A DNA stretch of 64,000 nucleotides from the NCBI GenBank assembly GCA_026874595.1, contig CM049312.1:75306429-75370428 (forward strand), read 5' to 3'. The translations under genes and the position numbers were made by a program. The notes under the pieces were generated by a model. That model searched no databases. It was not told where the DNA came from and saw nothing but the letters and a program-made list of their open reading frames with translations. Within the stretch, counting starts at the first letter, position 1. Each line of letters opens with the position of its first letter. This stretch comes from Sipunculus nudus. Its lineage: Eukaryota; Annelida; Sipuncula; Golfingiida; Sipunculidae. This document shows, in pieces, positions 36,970 through 48,876 of the stretch.

Positions 36970-38181
36970 TTGTTAGCAAAGCTCATAAGAGCTGGCTTGT
37001 GGGAAAGAGATGTTTTTATGATACACAGACTGAGGCAGCTACGCAGCCCTGAGATAACACAACTTGTAATCTAATACCTAATCTCATCCTTGTCTGTGGA
37101 CCTCTATATCTGATAACTGTCTGTCCCATGGACAGGCCACTTGTTATTTGTATCACACTTAGCTAATAAACAGCGAACCTATCCATGAGTCTGAAACGAT
37201 TAGTCCATAATAATGGCACTCTTATTAATAAGTGAATAAAGGGCTTAAATAATCTCTGAATATTCAACCTAACCTGGGCCATAAGTATCATCCTTTTTTT
37301 CAGGTTTAGTTGAAAGATTTATTGATACAATACATGGTTCATGGCTCGATATAAACCTTTGAAAGTACTTGCCCAATGGGGTAAGTATCATCTAGCTTTT
37401 ACTTGCCCTACAAGAATTTTACCTGCCCAACAAAAATCATTGATTGTATTCAAGAACACAAACATCCTTTTTCAGGCCCAGTCAGGCAAATAGGAGGTGA
37501 CTTTTAGTTGCCCTACTACTATTTTCTTGAACTTTCACCTGCCCTAGGCAAGTGATTAACTGTTAATGTAATGAACCCTGTGGTTCATGTAGATTGTAGA
37601 AGATACTGCTTTTTGTTCATGGTTTCATATTGTGCAAGTATTCTCAGAAAAGAAAGTATCACAAAATTAAAACCTTCCGGAATAATACGTGCTATCTGCA
37701 CTAGTGAACAGTCATTTATTATGTATGGTCTCTTGGCATCTCCTGTACATTAATCATCCATGCCTGTCGCTGCCAAAGTCATAGGCCAAAAAGACTGATG
37801 TCTGATGTCAAAATTACAACAGATGTTTTATACATCAAGGATTTATATTATTAATAATGTTAGACCATCTGCCAATAAGAAACAAGATTTCCACTTGTTC
37901 AATTCATCTATGATACTTATCAAAAGGTTAAGTTTTTTTCATGCACATTACACAGTTAATACAAGAAAAGATATATGTGCTGTCTAGGTTATCTCGTGAG
38001 ACTTAAAGAAATGAAAAACTTAAAGATCCAACCACAGTATATAATACAATAGCATATGAAGCATGTATTAATTGACTGAGCACACGCTAAGTACTTACAG
38101 CTTGTGATTGTCATCCTGTTTTTCATGATATTCAGATTCTAAGGTGCGATTATATATACTATCATAAATTTAAGAATATTA
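36970..38181. other. Non-coding stretch
   Basis: Internal diverged repetition of 'acttgcccta'/'cacctgcccta' words at 37365-37555 ('acttgcccaatggggtaagt', 'acttgccctacaagaat', 'acctgcccaacaaaaatc'). A probable right-end remnant of the CTGTGGTTG TIR family lies at 38026-38043. No exon is supported. Confidence 0.4.
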
Positions 38182-38189
38182 GTTTGCTG

Positions 38190-38976
38190 TAGTGTTGGGA
38201 CGATATGGGTTTTTGATATCATGATATACTGTGATATCGCGATATTTGTAATTATATATAAAGGCATTAATAAGCCATTAATAATGGTATTTATAACAAC
38301 CACCTTTAAAGTCTTGACTTTATACAAGGGGTTAAGTATTAATATCATTTATACCAATTGTGCCAGTACCACAGAATGACTCATAAAGTGATGTAAGTTG
38401 CATGAAGGTCCTGAAGGTGTGCAAGCTTGAGGCGCGGGAAGTCCTGCCCCCATCGTCGAATCACCCTTGTCAGAACTTTCCATCAGTTTCCTATAGCTAC
38501 ATAAAAGCCGAAGAATCCCGGTGAATTTTCGGAGAGCGTGTCATACCAATCATGGCTAAATATACCATCTCGATTTTATATGGCAAAATATTTAACCCGT
38601 ATGGAATGTTCGATTCAGTGGTGACACCTTTATGTTGACATTTTCGTTCCATGCAATAAAAGCATAAATATGTGTATTTATTGCTCTTTCATTATAATGT
38701 TATTTTCTCCTGGAATTCTCAAGCTTTTGTCCTCTCTGATTCATCCAGCACACGGTTCCGCCCACACGCGTGTATTCAAATACATGTGGTTTATAAAAAT
38801 AAATAAATGATTCTTTGAAATAAATTTATTTTGTACTTCAAGGGCTTGCTTGTGAACCAAAATCGTGAACAAAAATTGATATCCTGGTATCGCGATATTA
38901 GGAAAGTTGACGGTATGATAACCGTAGCCGTCAGATATCGTGATAATACCGTATACCGGTAACCGTCCCATCCCTA
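38190..38976. mobile_element. hAT-like non-autonomous DNA transposon with perfect 8-bp target duplication
   Basis: The left end is TAGTGTTGGGACGATATGGG. The right end in reverse complement is TAGGGATGGGACGGTTACCG. It is flanked on both sides by GTTTGCTG (38182-38189 and 38977-38984), an exact 8-bp target-site duplication typical of hAT elements. Subterminal regions are rich in 'gatatcgcgatatt'-type palindromes (38216-38250, 38880-38945). At 787 bp it carries no hAT transposase; the - ORF at 38741-38971 runs off the end of the element and has no domain. The perfect duplication suggests fairly recent insertion. Confidence 0.92.
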
Positions 38977-39104
38977 GTTTGCTGTTGCCCTCATGTAGCG
39001 GTTATACACTACAGTCGTTCTGTATCTCCTTCAATTTACCTGCTTGTTTTTATCACAAGATTCTCTGGGGGTTCTTCAGGGCTGACATTGGGCAAAGAAT
39101 CATA

Positions 39105-39985
39105 ACTAGAATGGCTTTGTTTTTGCAGACACAAAACAGATACGTCTCCATCCCACACACTCCAAGGACCACAACAAAATAAGAGAGGTAAAAATATGCA
39201 CTGTCTCAAAGGTAAAGGGTTTCGGAAAACAAATAAATCTACAGATGTAGATTTTCACAAGGTGAAGGTCACTGGTTTTCATACTTCTCTGAGAATGTGA
39301 TGGAAAGAACTTGTGTTAAATTAGAGGAAAAGTTACACAGTTCTTAAACATTATGGGGGTCACAACACAAATTGGCAGAAATTACCTTATAAATGCAGGC
39401 CAAGGTCACCAGTTTTCAATGTTGTTAGAGAACACGAAGGATACAATAGGTGTGTAAAATTAGAGGAATAAATCTTCAGTACTCTGAAAGTTATGTGTGT
39501 CGCCATGATCCTAGAATTCAGCTGACATGACCCTGAAGATCATGATCAATGTCACCAGTACCTGAAGTCTTTCAAGAACTTGGTGGAAACAACTTATGTG
39601 CTGAATCTGATGGGTAAAAATACAAAACTTCATAAGATATTGCGTTCACAAGACATCTTAAAGATGACGAACTATATTTTGGCTTATCTGACCTTGAAGA
39701 TTCTGCTCAAGGACACCAGTTTTCAAACTCATTCAAGAACCTGGTTGAAACAACTTGTGTCAAACTTGAGGACAAATGTGCAATACTTCAAAAGTTATGG
39801 GGGTCACAATAATTTTAAATGTCAGCAGATTTGACCATGAAGATCAAGGTAACCGGTTTTAGATCTCATCTGAGATTTTGGTAGAAACAATTTGTGTTTC
39901 AAATTTTCGGGAAATAACATGCAGCCCTTCAGATGACAACAACAAATAATGGCACTGGGGGGGGGGGGGGGGGGGACAGGGGGAC
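39105..39985 (+). mobile_element. Repeat family C element, second copy
   Basis: It opens 'actagaatggctttgttttt' like the copy at 35779 and repeats the 'gatttgacc.tgaagatc.aggtcacc(a/g)gtttt' units. Near the end it has 'atgcagcccttcagatgaca' and 'aatggcactg', then G19 at 39957-39975. The G run corresponds in place to the G8 run of the other copy. Confidence 0.7.
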
Positions 39986-39989
39986 ATTA

Positions 39990-41137
39990 TCCTTGTCATG
40001 GGGCCTGACGTTGAATTTTATGACGTCATGGAAACTTGGGGCAAGGAATAGAGAGCAAGCCCCCTCAAACAATAATAACAGAAAACACATCAAGTAACTG
40101 ACAATGTACATTAATTATGTTCAAAAAATGGTTCATGGATGTTTATTTCAACGGATTCAGACAAAAAATGTTGTTTACTTGACTTAATTCTTCCTAAACT
40201 CACTGTATTATCTTCTGTTTGTCCACTGACGGCTTTCAAACCACAGTGCAGCACTCTGACCATGCATTCATATAATTAAGAGGTACGGCATTTTCACACA
40301 CCCCGGCCAATAGGAAAAAGGCTTGCCGGGATAATGGCAAATGGAAGGACTGAGATCTGGGAAGCCTATTCTGGGTTGTAAAATTAGGCTGTAAAGCGTT
40401 TCAGATACTGTGGCAAGTATTATTTTCTACCCTAACTTGTTAAAAAATACCCACAGAAGGGAAATTATGTATCATTTAAACCCAGTTGCCTCTTTTTCAT
40501 CGAATATTTAGGTAGCTCAAAATTATTTTTCGGGACTTGTATTTTGCACCCTGAAAAATGAATGCTTTTTGCCAAGACTGAAGTAGCCTAGTTCTTCAGT
40601 CTTGATTGAGACAAACATAATCCCAGCAATGACAGCATGTTGTCACATTGTACAACCAACTCCAAGTTTCAAATCTTGGACACCCCGCTCTCATTGGTTT
40701 AAAGCAGAATGCAATACTATGCTCTTATCTAATTACAATTCTTGGTCCTGTGCCAGCCCTGGTGGTGAGACCTTGAAAAACTGGCTATACAAGGCAGTGG
40801 TAAAAGCAAAGGAAATGTGGATCAACCGGAGTGTATAACTGCTGTGTATGGAGTATAGTTGCTGTGAGTAGTATGTACTGAATGAGTTTAATTGGGGTTT
40901 AAGTAACAGTGCATTATCAGTTGGTTATCAGTTGGTGCACTAGTCTGCTCCATTAAATCCATCACCTGTAGCCTTCAGTAGATTCACACCTCATAAATGT
41001 TTATCAGTTGTGTCCTAGAAATCAGGCAGCTCCCTCAGAGCACCATGTAGGTAAGTTACTAGGCCAGAGTGTACAGGTAAACAACAGGTTAACAAAACAT
41101 CTGTAATCAGCTGGGGGTAATGATAGATTGTACTTAC
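39990..41137. other. Non-coding stretch (within or downstream of the GDPD gene)
   Basis: If GDPD exon 3 lies further left, this is intron 2. I searched for the family's next conserved block on the - strand, which follows exon 2 in phase 2 and begins His-Ala-Val in the human protein, and found none. ORF 40602-40838 (+) has no domain. Confidence 0.4.
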
Positions 41138-41180
41138 TGTTGGAATGCAGCCATTGTATTCTCTAACTGCTCCCCAGCAC
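41138..41180 (-). CDS. GDPD1: GDPD1/GDPD3-like gene, exon 2
   Basis: The 43-nt exon lies between acceptor TTTTTATCCAG and donor CA|GTAAGTA. Joined to exon 1 it completes Gly and continues A-G-E-Q-L-E-N-T-M-A-A-F-Q, ending two bases into the next codon (CA-, probably His). The family signature after the catalytic HRGG is A-G-E-x-L-E-N-T; the Glu and Asn of ENT lie in the metal/active-site region. Exon size, phase and intron positions match my recollection of human GDPD1. Choice between GDPD1 and its paralogue GDPD3 is not possible from this much. Intron 1 is about 6.2 kb. Confidence 0.92.
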
Positions 41181-41589
41181 CTGGATAAAAAGAACAAAGA
41201 CTATTAAAAGGGCCAATACTGATATCTGATATCTAAATATTTACTAAAGATAATCCCTCGAACATTTTCAATAATTTGGTTTTGGACTAAAGCCTAACCA
41301 GACAAGGTCATCAACAAAATCCTTCCCGATAAAAATAAATAGTACAAGACAAATCCCAACTCAAAATGATTACTGAGACCTGTAATTTGGACATGAAATA
41401 TATAAAATGAAAAATGATGTATAAGAAGCAAATATATTAGAAAAAAAATCATGTCATATGAAAACAAATGACTGTGAAAAAAGCTGCAGCAGATAAAAAT
41501 ACTGTATAATAGTGGCTTTTATATAGTATTCCCTTCTGCAAAAGTCTCAGGGTTGGGCTTTTGTCTAACAAATTGGTTTAACCAATGAA

Positions 41590-41650
41590 GCTTAATGATA
41601 ATAATGATAATAATAATAATAATAATTATAATAATATAATATGTAATAAT
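41590..41650 (+). repeat. (AAT)n microsatellite
   Basis: 'gataataatgataataata' continuing as imperfect AAT repeats for ~60 bases, in GDPD intron 1. Simple sequence. Confidence 0.85.
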
Positions 41651-42311
41651 TCACATATATCATTACAAATGGAATCCGTAAAATGTTGTACATTATTTAA
41701 TTCTTTATTTGCCTTTTTGGCATGATCTCAAAAAGCATTACTGTGCTCTTTACTTTAGCAATCCATGTTTCCTTGTCATAAAGTCTATCTGCAGATGGAT
41801 TCTCATTTAGATGCTATCCTGGAGATGTTTTAGTTTTGCATTCTCGCGCTCTCGTACTCTCAAACTCTAACAGGTTTATTTTTCCCATTTTTATGACCAC
41901 TCATTTCATCTACAAACTAAAATCCAGAAGTCACAGGTCACATGTCGAAATTAGGGGTATATGGCTTGTATGTGAAATTTTGTACATTTATGCTGATATC
42001 AAACTATGAACATATGAGAAAAATACATGAGAAGGATCAGGTAAGAAGATGAAATATGCCTTATTGTCTAGGACATATTATGTTGGAATACACCTACTAA
42101 CAGTAAATAGTAAACAGTAATAATCAACATAACAGGCTTATTAAACAAGGCAACCAATGGGAGCAAAGCACAGAATCTGGTCTTCATTTTGAAACAATTT
42201 TTGTACAATGAGAGGATACACATGAAAAGAATGGTTCTTTATAAATATTTTCTCAGAATGCTGCATGTATTGACAGGCTATGTATTCCAGGAGAGATCCT
42301 GAAATCAGATA

Positions 42312-42400
42312 CAGCAGAACCTGTCGTGAGGGGACACCTGTGGGATATCAGCAAAGTGTCCCTACATTGCAGGTGTCCCTTTAATAGAGGTAGGGACAGA
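42312..42400 (+). mobile_element. One-ended remnant of the CAGTGAAACC TIR type
   Basis: 'acagcagaacctgtcgtga' then 'ggggacacctgtggga' resembles the left end and first block of 26500-26683 ('acagtgaaacctttgtaata', 'gaccacctgtggga'). No matching right end is visible. Confidence 0.4.
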
Positions 42401-42482
42401 TATGGGTGGGAATATTAATTACTGTATGGAGAATCATTCAAAAATTAAAACAGAAGAATCACATACCTATAAGTATATAAAA

Positions 42483-44331
42483 CAAGGGACCCACGGGTCA
42501 CGGCGCTCAGCTGTTATATATGATAAAAAATATGATTTGGGAAAGAGGCACATGCTGGTTTTGTGTGGTAATAAATATAAGCTTTTATCCATCCATACTA
42601 GATTCTTACATCATCAGTAACAGTAATTTTCTGTTACTCATCAACTAACAAATTCCTTTTCTATTAATTTTTCTTTAATTTGTTATTAAAACCAATAAAA
42701 AAATTATTAATTTATTGTTTATTGTTATGTTGTTTTTCAAAACAACTACTAGATGAGTTGGGTTGGACACCTGGATCAACTGTGGCTGGGCATAAGCTGC
42801 CTGGCTGCTCCAGTGTATGCTTCACTCAAGCGTGCATAATCTGATGAAAGGTCAACAAGGTCAACATACATGTGACTGAAGAGGGGCTTGATTCAGCTTT
42901 GGTCTGACATGGTCTCATAAAAACATTAATAAAAGCTACAATATTTGGCCAATTTGTTTCAGCTTTCTAAACTACAAAGATGAAATCCTTATGTGTGCAT
43001 GATATGAAAATTATATCAACAGTGCTCTTAGGAAACAAACATGCCATGGTCAAAGTTGGGCAAAATTTAAGGTACTAATTTTATATTTATACTAATAACT
43101 TATAAAATTTGAAAAATTCAGAACTAATATTTGGTATTCAATTGAATCTTGATTAAATAATGTTACATCCCTGACAAAAAATCTCTAGCTTCAGCAATCC
43201 TCTTGTAAAGGGAGTAAATATATTTCTTGATTTTTTTTAAAAAAGTGCATCATGTTTGGGCCCATAACTTAAAACAATTACACAATACTGACACGCAATA
43301 CTGACATCATTTCTGGCATGTGCATAGCGAATGTATAGAAAAATATGTATATTATATATGATCAAAGTCAGATCAGTGGTTTTTGATATTAGGCAGTCTT
43401 ACAGTCTAACAATGGGTTTTTAATAGGAAAAATGAAGTTTTCATTAATATTTCGAAGGAATTAAGTCCTAGTTATCAAATTCTTGGCATGGTAGGGGATT
43501 TTGGAGACATCTAACTGTATGCCAAATTTAAGGAACTTAGAGCTGAAGCTGGGGAGCTGAGCTCTAGCAAACTGCATAACACTAGCTTGATGTAACCAAT
43601 ATGTGACATGGTGCTTGAAAACTTGAATAAAATCTACAGTTTTTGATCATCTGGTTTTTAAATTTTTTGTGTTAACAGTTGAAATGGTAACAAAAACTTG
43701 CTTTGAAAATTAAATCCTCAGCAGTTACAGGGAAAAAACGTGCCATGATCAAACTTGGGCAAAATTTAAGGTACCAATTTTATATTTTTGCCAATATCTA
43801 AAAAAATTGACAGATTTTGATCTAATTTTTGGTATACAATTAAATTTTGATCAATTAAAGTTGTATTACTGAAATAAAGTCCCTACCTTGAACACTTTTG
43901 GTCTTAAGTGACAAAATATCTTTCCTGATTTTTTTACAAAGTCCATTATATTTGGGCCCATAACTTTTTTAAATTAAATAATACTGACTTAATTTCTGGC
44001 ATGTACATAGGAACTATATAGAGGAATATTTATGGTAAATATGAAGAAAACCAGATGAGTGGTTTTGATATTAGGCAGTCCTGAAGTGTGACAATAGATT
44101 TCTAATAAAAAATTGAGGTTTTTCCTTAATACCTCGAAGGAACAAGGTCCTATTGACCCAATTTTCGGCATGGTAGGAGATTTTGGGGACATCTAACTGT
44201 ATGCCGAATTTCAGATTCGTAGGTCCAATGGTGTCAAAACGTGCCAGTCTTACGGACAGACATCCGGACAGACGGGCGACAGACAATGGACCATGACTAT
44301 AGCTCAGATGACTTATAGTCAGCTGAGCTAA
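42483..44331 (+). mobile_element. Repeat family A element in GDPD intron 1
   Basis: It starts CAAGGGACCCACGGGTCACG and ends TCAGATGACTTATAGTCAGC, then TGAGCTA. It matches 30126-32725 along its length but lacks the ~780 bp corresponding to 30235-31015 (shared with window 1-900). The flanks 'tataaaa' on the left and 'ataaaatg' on the right suggest a 6-bp ATAAAA duplication if the element ends at GAGCTA. The tail has GACGGACAGACATCC rather than long GACGG arrays. Short ORFs near the right end (43989-44352, -) are repeat by-products. Confidence 0.85.
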
Positions 44332-44440
44332 TAAAATGTTTTTCTTAATCAATAATGGGCATCTAACACAGGAAAGAAGATTTTTTATGTCATGATTAAA
44401 AGTCTTTCAAGAGCTGGTTCATTTATAAATACAAAATTAA

Positions 44441-45055
44441 ACTAGAATACGGGAAGTTGACAAGCGACTACATGTATCCGCCAAAATCAGAGTGGAACGG
44501 GTGAAGTGGGGCATGGTTTGAGTGGCAAGGGGAAATAGAGTAAGGTGTGTTGCATATCAGCATGGATGTCTGCAGCCGAAATGTGTATGTAGGTTGCGCC
44601 ACCTACCACAAAATCCAGAAAGCTGTCCAAGTTGTATACATATGCAAAATTTTAGGCAGATAAGTCAAACCACTACATGTTTATGAGTTTATCCCACAGC
44701 AGACAAATATAAGAACTTGTGCAAAAAAGGTGGCAGGTGGCGTCACCAATTTTGTGTATGATTAAGAGCTATGTGACATCTATACACATGCAAAATTTCA
44801 GGGGGATATGTCCAACCAGTCCTGAGATATAAGCCTGAATGTCTGCAGTGTTTAACATAAATGTAGGTGACGCCACCTGCCCAAAAAAATTGAGAAAGCT
44901 ATCCAAGATGTATAAACACGCAAAATTTTAGGCAGATAAGTCAAACCACTACTGAGATATGAGTGATTTAAGCCCACGGCAGACAAACAGGCAGATGCTG
45001 TGCAAAAAAAAATGGTTGCAAGTGGTCCCTCCAGTGCGCATCTTGTTATAGTGTT
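44441..45055 (+). repeat. Repeat family B copy in GDPD intron 1
   Basis: It starts 'actagaatacgggaagttga' 'caagcgactacatgtatccg', the family B opening also at 52253 and 63659. It contains ~150-bp internal units with 'gcgccacct', 'atccagaaagct', 'gcaaaattttaggcagataa' and 'gtcaaaccact', and closes with a line of A near 45003. No coding capacity. Confidence 0.75.
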
Positions 45056-46280
45056 TATCCTTGTTTGATCTTCTGGACTGTCAGATGTGCAAGTGCCTCA
45101 CAGTCCTGCAGATGCAGCAGATCTGTCCTAGTTACCAGCTTCAGGTGCACACTGTGCACCTTGCAGTGAAACAGTGGGTGCACAATACTATTTTTGGTGC
45201 ATCAGTGCACCTAGGCACCCAGTATTTCGAACACTGGTCTTACAATTAGGCCATGAGTCAGAAATTAACACAAAAGATAACATGTGAATGAATGAATAAA
45301 CACAGTGTAAATCCCAGCAGCAAAGGTAACAGCTGTCCTGTGCCCACTGGCCTGAAAATCACATATAACCCATGGGAGACAAAATTATAACCAAACATGC
45401 AAGGAGATTTACCAATAAACCAAGTTATGATGGAATATTTTTCAAACATGGTGATTTTAGTTAAAAAGTACAAAATCACTTCTTACAGGTGGGATGGATT
45501 ATCTTTACCCATACAGCCTTCAAACACTGTAAAAAATGACAAAATATTTGCATCCTCATCCAGATTTACATCGCTGTTCTCAATACTGGATGGCCCTCTG
45601 TTGTCTTGAACGCCTCTTGTATATACAGGGCAATAGTCCAGAACTGGACGATCACAGGCCTCAAAGACAAACCCCCCTCCCCCCTGGTCTGTCAGCGTCC
45701 AGCATGAAAGTGACACATGCAAAAAAATATGGGGTACGAGTCTAGAATTCAGGCTGCTGTTCTAGACACGTTAAGGCACCACGGATACATGTGAAACGTT
45801 GTAATAATATATCCAGTTTACTCCTTTGTAAGTTAATGGTATCCTATATCCTTCCCATGTACCTCTTACCCTGTAATAATGTACAATTTATCCTTCCTTC
45901 ACGCAATTTAACATCCTCGTATTCGTAATGATTCCTCCCTCTTGCTTGTTTACACCACTTGGCTTATGTGCACATGTCCTGCCTACGTCATTCACATCTG
46001 TTGTCTTGTGCTCTCCAGGCATTTGTACGCACACACATCATGGATATATTTGGTGTATTTCAAGGGTTAGGGTTCACAAATAAAACAGTGACTCCACCTT
46101 GTCCGTACGAAGCGTGAGACAGAGTACGGTTTAGTGGCAGGCAGTTCACAAATGGCTGAGGGTTAATTTTTAACGACGAATACGCTTAACAAAAATTAAC
46201 CCTCATTTTAACAACTACAACCAATTCTGAAAAGTAGATTTAAATATCCCCACTCAACCCCTCACTTCAAACTCGTCTTG

Positions 46281-46400
46281 CATGGCGCAGTGCTAGCACA
46301 TAGGACTTGTTAATCCATGATTGCTGGTTCGAGACCTGGTGGAGAGCTTCACAACTGCATGTTATGTGTACTAATAATTGCATTTCTCACTACAGGTTCG
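46281..46400 (+). mobile_element. tRNA-derived SINE head, separate type
   Basis: The A-box-like TGGCGCAGTGCTAGCAC (from 46283) and B box GGTTCGAGACC (46326-46336) lie at tRNA-like spacing. The B box is nearly canonical. The 5' and 3' arms do not pair as an acceptor stem, and the GCGCAGTGCTAGCAC motif is typical of SINE heads. It lies in GDPD intron 1. Confidence 0.65.
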
Positions 46401-46726
46401 CCACTATACGGAGACACAGATACATACGGCAGATATACGAACAAGAGTCTAGAAACCATAAACATAGACACCAGAAGTTTTATTCATTGACTCAAACTCA
46501 ATGGCTCAAACAGCAGCCTGAATTCTGGACTGGCTCCAAATGTGGGTTCAGTTGTTGTTTTTGCCCCCAGAATGTGAGCCCTGTATAATGCACCTATACC
46601 AATTTTTTTAATGCAACAATTATTAACTTAAGATAAAAGCCAGTGCCATCAACTTTTTCAAACACAAAATCAGAAACACACACATATTATATATATACAT
46701 ATATTTAGTGCCTGTATGACACATTT

Positions 46727-46727
<1 letters not shown>

Positions 46728-46772
<45 letters not shown>
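46728..46772. repeat. (TA)n microsatellite
   Basis: An uninterrupted TA dinucleotide run of ~40 bp in an AT-rich stretch. Flanking copies of 'cacatttcaaatatat' (46711-46726 and 46779-46794) suggest slippage or duplication of the block. Confidence 0.9.
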
Positions 46773-46773
<1 letters not shown>

Positions 46774-46975
46774 TTAATCACATTTCAAATATATTACAAT
46801 TAATTATAATGTTATAAGAAAATAAGTTATGTTTCCAGAATTAGTTAATTCTAAACAAGGGTTAGATATAATATTTCATAGTAAACTCATAAATGGAACC
46901 AAAGTCTATAATTCTATTTATCAATATATTAATACATTTGGAATATATAAATAATTTTATTATTCTTTGAATAGT

Positions 46976-46988
46976 GGGGGGGGGGGGG
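46976..46988. repeat. G13 homopolymer
   Basis: Thirteen G in a row in AT-rich intron 1 of the GDPD gene, followed by 'tacttagaccatcccccc'. It is one of nine such G/C runs in the window. Confidence 0.95.
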
Positions 46989-47405
46989 TACTTAGACCAT
47001 CCCCCCTTGCCAAATAATGTTGGGGATGTAGGTTATATACCTTCATCCCCCCATTAATGCACTGATAAAAGCAATTGAGGAGCCCATCATTATGACCAAT
47101 AAAACGATATATAATATTATTATTATTATTAATAATGGTGGTTTCTCGGGTGAGAAAACAAAACTGTAAAAGGTTAGAATGCAATTATTTATGTGACACC
47201 CATGAAATAAAAATGTATCACACGATCTGTTATCTTATCAGATCTTTTCCTTCTAATTAATGCAAATGATTCATATATTCCTTATTCACCAACTCTTTGA
47301 ATTGAATGCTCAACAAGCATGAGTTTGCTAATGGGCGATAAATGGGGATTCCACGTCAGGCAACAGACAAGCTATGTTGTGAAACATGAAAACGTCATAA
47401 CTTAC

Positions 47406-47562
47406 CTCCTCTGTGGCTGATGTGTCTACATCTGAAAGGAACCTTCTTCTTTTTGTGCAAAATCAGAGGAAATTTCAGGAAAAATAGCGATACACAGATG
47501 TATCCACCAAGTACAGTGAGGACGATCATGGCTGTAAGCAGACTGCCCGGATCCACTTGCAT
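47406..47562 (-). CDS. GDPD1: GDPD1/GDPD3-like gene, exon 1 (N-terminus, membrane anchor and HRGG)
   Basis: The ATG at 47562-47560 opens 52 codons plus one base, ending at donor GAG|GTAAG. The peptide begins MQVDPGSLLTAM, has one hydrophobic segment (about residues 8-33, ILVLTVLGGY-type, with LGGY as in human GDPD1), then LLH-type 'LILHKKKK' and RHISHRGG. HRGG carries the catalytic His of glycerophosphodiester phosphodiesterases. Vertebrate GDPD1/GDPD3 are membrane-anchored lysophospholipase D enzymes releasing lysophosphatidic acid or N-acylethanolamines. An in-frame TGA at 47599-47601, with no ATG between, fixes the start. Exon 2 is at 41138-41180; the rest was not found. A LINE/microsatellite block starts about 450 bp upstream. 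Confidence 0.93.
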
Positions 47563-48008
47563 TGAGGTGTTTTCTACGTTTCTCTCTTTGGTACCAGATC
47601 AACAAGGGTTTTGTTTGGATAACAGCGATTGTCAGTCGTGTAGTGAATGCGCTGGAATCCGGCTCAACTGCACTGAATAAACTGATTGTCCAAATCAAAC
47701 ACGCTGTGATTCAGGACTTGGCTTGTCGTTTGGTACGTTTATTGGGTACCTTACGGTCATGCCTAAGTACCGTAATGTAGCTCAACTGATATTTCCCGCT
47801 GTTTTGCAATGTCACGCAAGCAAGCCCAAAGTAGTCATCTTTTTAAAAGGCAAAGTCAGATGTCACCCAACATTTTATATATACTGCCTGTGTTGTTTAC
47901 AAATGTTTTTGCACAAAGTGTCAGATTTAGCTGCCCGTTTTGCACACAGATCTTTTGCACTTAGCCTACATATTGTAAAATTATCAAATATGCAGCGACA
48001 CCGTCTTT

Positions 48009-48876
48009 CTAGGCCTGATACATAAGAATGATGAATCGTTCTACAGGAAAACCATTCAATATGTGACTGGTTGGTGTGAGGAACACTACCGTCAATTAAA
48101 TGTAAAGAAGACTAAAGAAGCAGTCTTTGATTTCAGGAGATCAAACTCTGTAATTACCCCAGTTTATATAAAAAATGAAGATTTAGATATAGTAGAAAAT
48201 TACAAATACACTTAGGATGTATTATTGACAGAAATCTGAATCGGAAAGAACATGTGTTGAATCAATCAAAGAAAGCAAACAAAAGATTATATTACCTATA
48301 TATCTGAGAAAGCTAAATATTGACAAAACCATAATTACCATGTTTTATAATTCAGTATTTTCCAGTGTCCTAACTTATTCACTGGAGTGCTGGTTTACAA
48401 ATATATCTTATAAGTTAAAGAAACAGTTAAATAATACCAGGAAGAGAAGTTGTAGAATAACTAGTACACCAGGAAATCTGTGAAACCAAATCAATGGCCT
48501 TCATATCAAAGGTCATGAATGACACAACACATCCCCTACATTCAGAGTTCCGTTTTTTACCTTCAGGTAAACGCCTAGATACAATATTCTGCAGAGCTCG
48601 TTTTAAAAAATCTCTCGTGCCATACAGCATTAAACTTTTAAACTCACAACCCTCTTAGATATTTAATGTTTTGAAATATGTGTTTTACCTGCAGAGTTAT
48701 ATCTGTTTTATCATTTTTACATGCTTATTTTTACATGCATAGTCAATATGTTATGTGTTATTTTTATGTATTTTTATGTATTATTTGTATGTATCTATTT
48801 ATTTACTTATTTATTTTTTATGTAATGAATTGCAAGTGAACGGCAAATTCCTGGAACTGAAGGCTAATAAATGTTA
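48009..48876 (+). mobile_element. 5'-truncated, decayed LINE (L2/CR1-like RT C-terminus)
   Basis: Conceptual pieces in shifting frames read GLIHKNDESFYRKTIQYVTG, LNVKKTKEAVFDFRRS, IIDRNLNRKEHVLNQSKKAN, IDKTIITMFYNSVFSSVLTY and EFRFLPSGKRLDTIF. These are the thumb and C-terminal landmarks of L2/CR1-type non-LTR reverse transcriptases, after the catalytic YADD, so the insert is truncated at its 5' end. Stops and at least two frameshifts inactivate it. The 3' end reads AATAAATGTTAT and passes directly into (CTTCT)n. It lies head-away from the GDPD start, in its upstream region. Confidence 0.85.

Noticed and set aside
45483-45722. 79-codon - strand ORF ending ...NLDEDANILSFFTVFEG as a GDPD exon
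   Set aside because: It does not fit the GDPD sequence between exons 1 and 2, which join directly in phase. Part of it shares the 'aatatttgcatcctcat' core with dispersed repeats.
46281-46350. Functional tRNA gene
   Set aside because: A- and B-box-like motifs are present but no acceptor stem pairing or clear anticodon arm; better read as a SINE head. The same applies to 24202-24257, 27690-27750 and 60442-60505.
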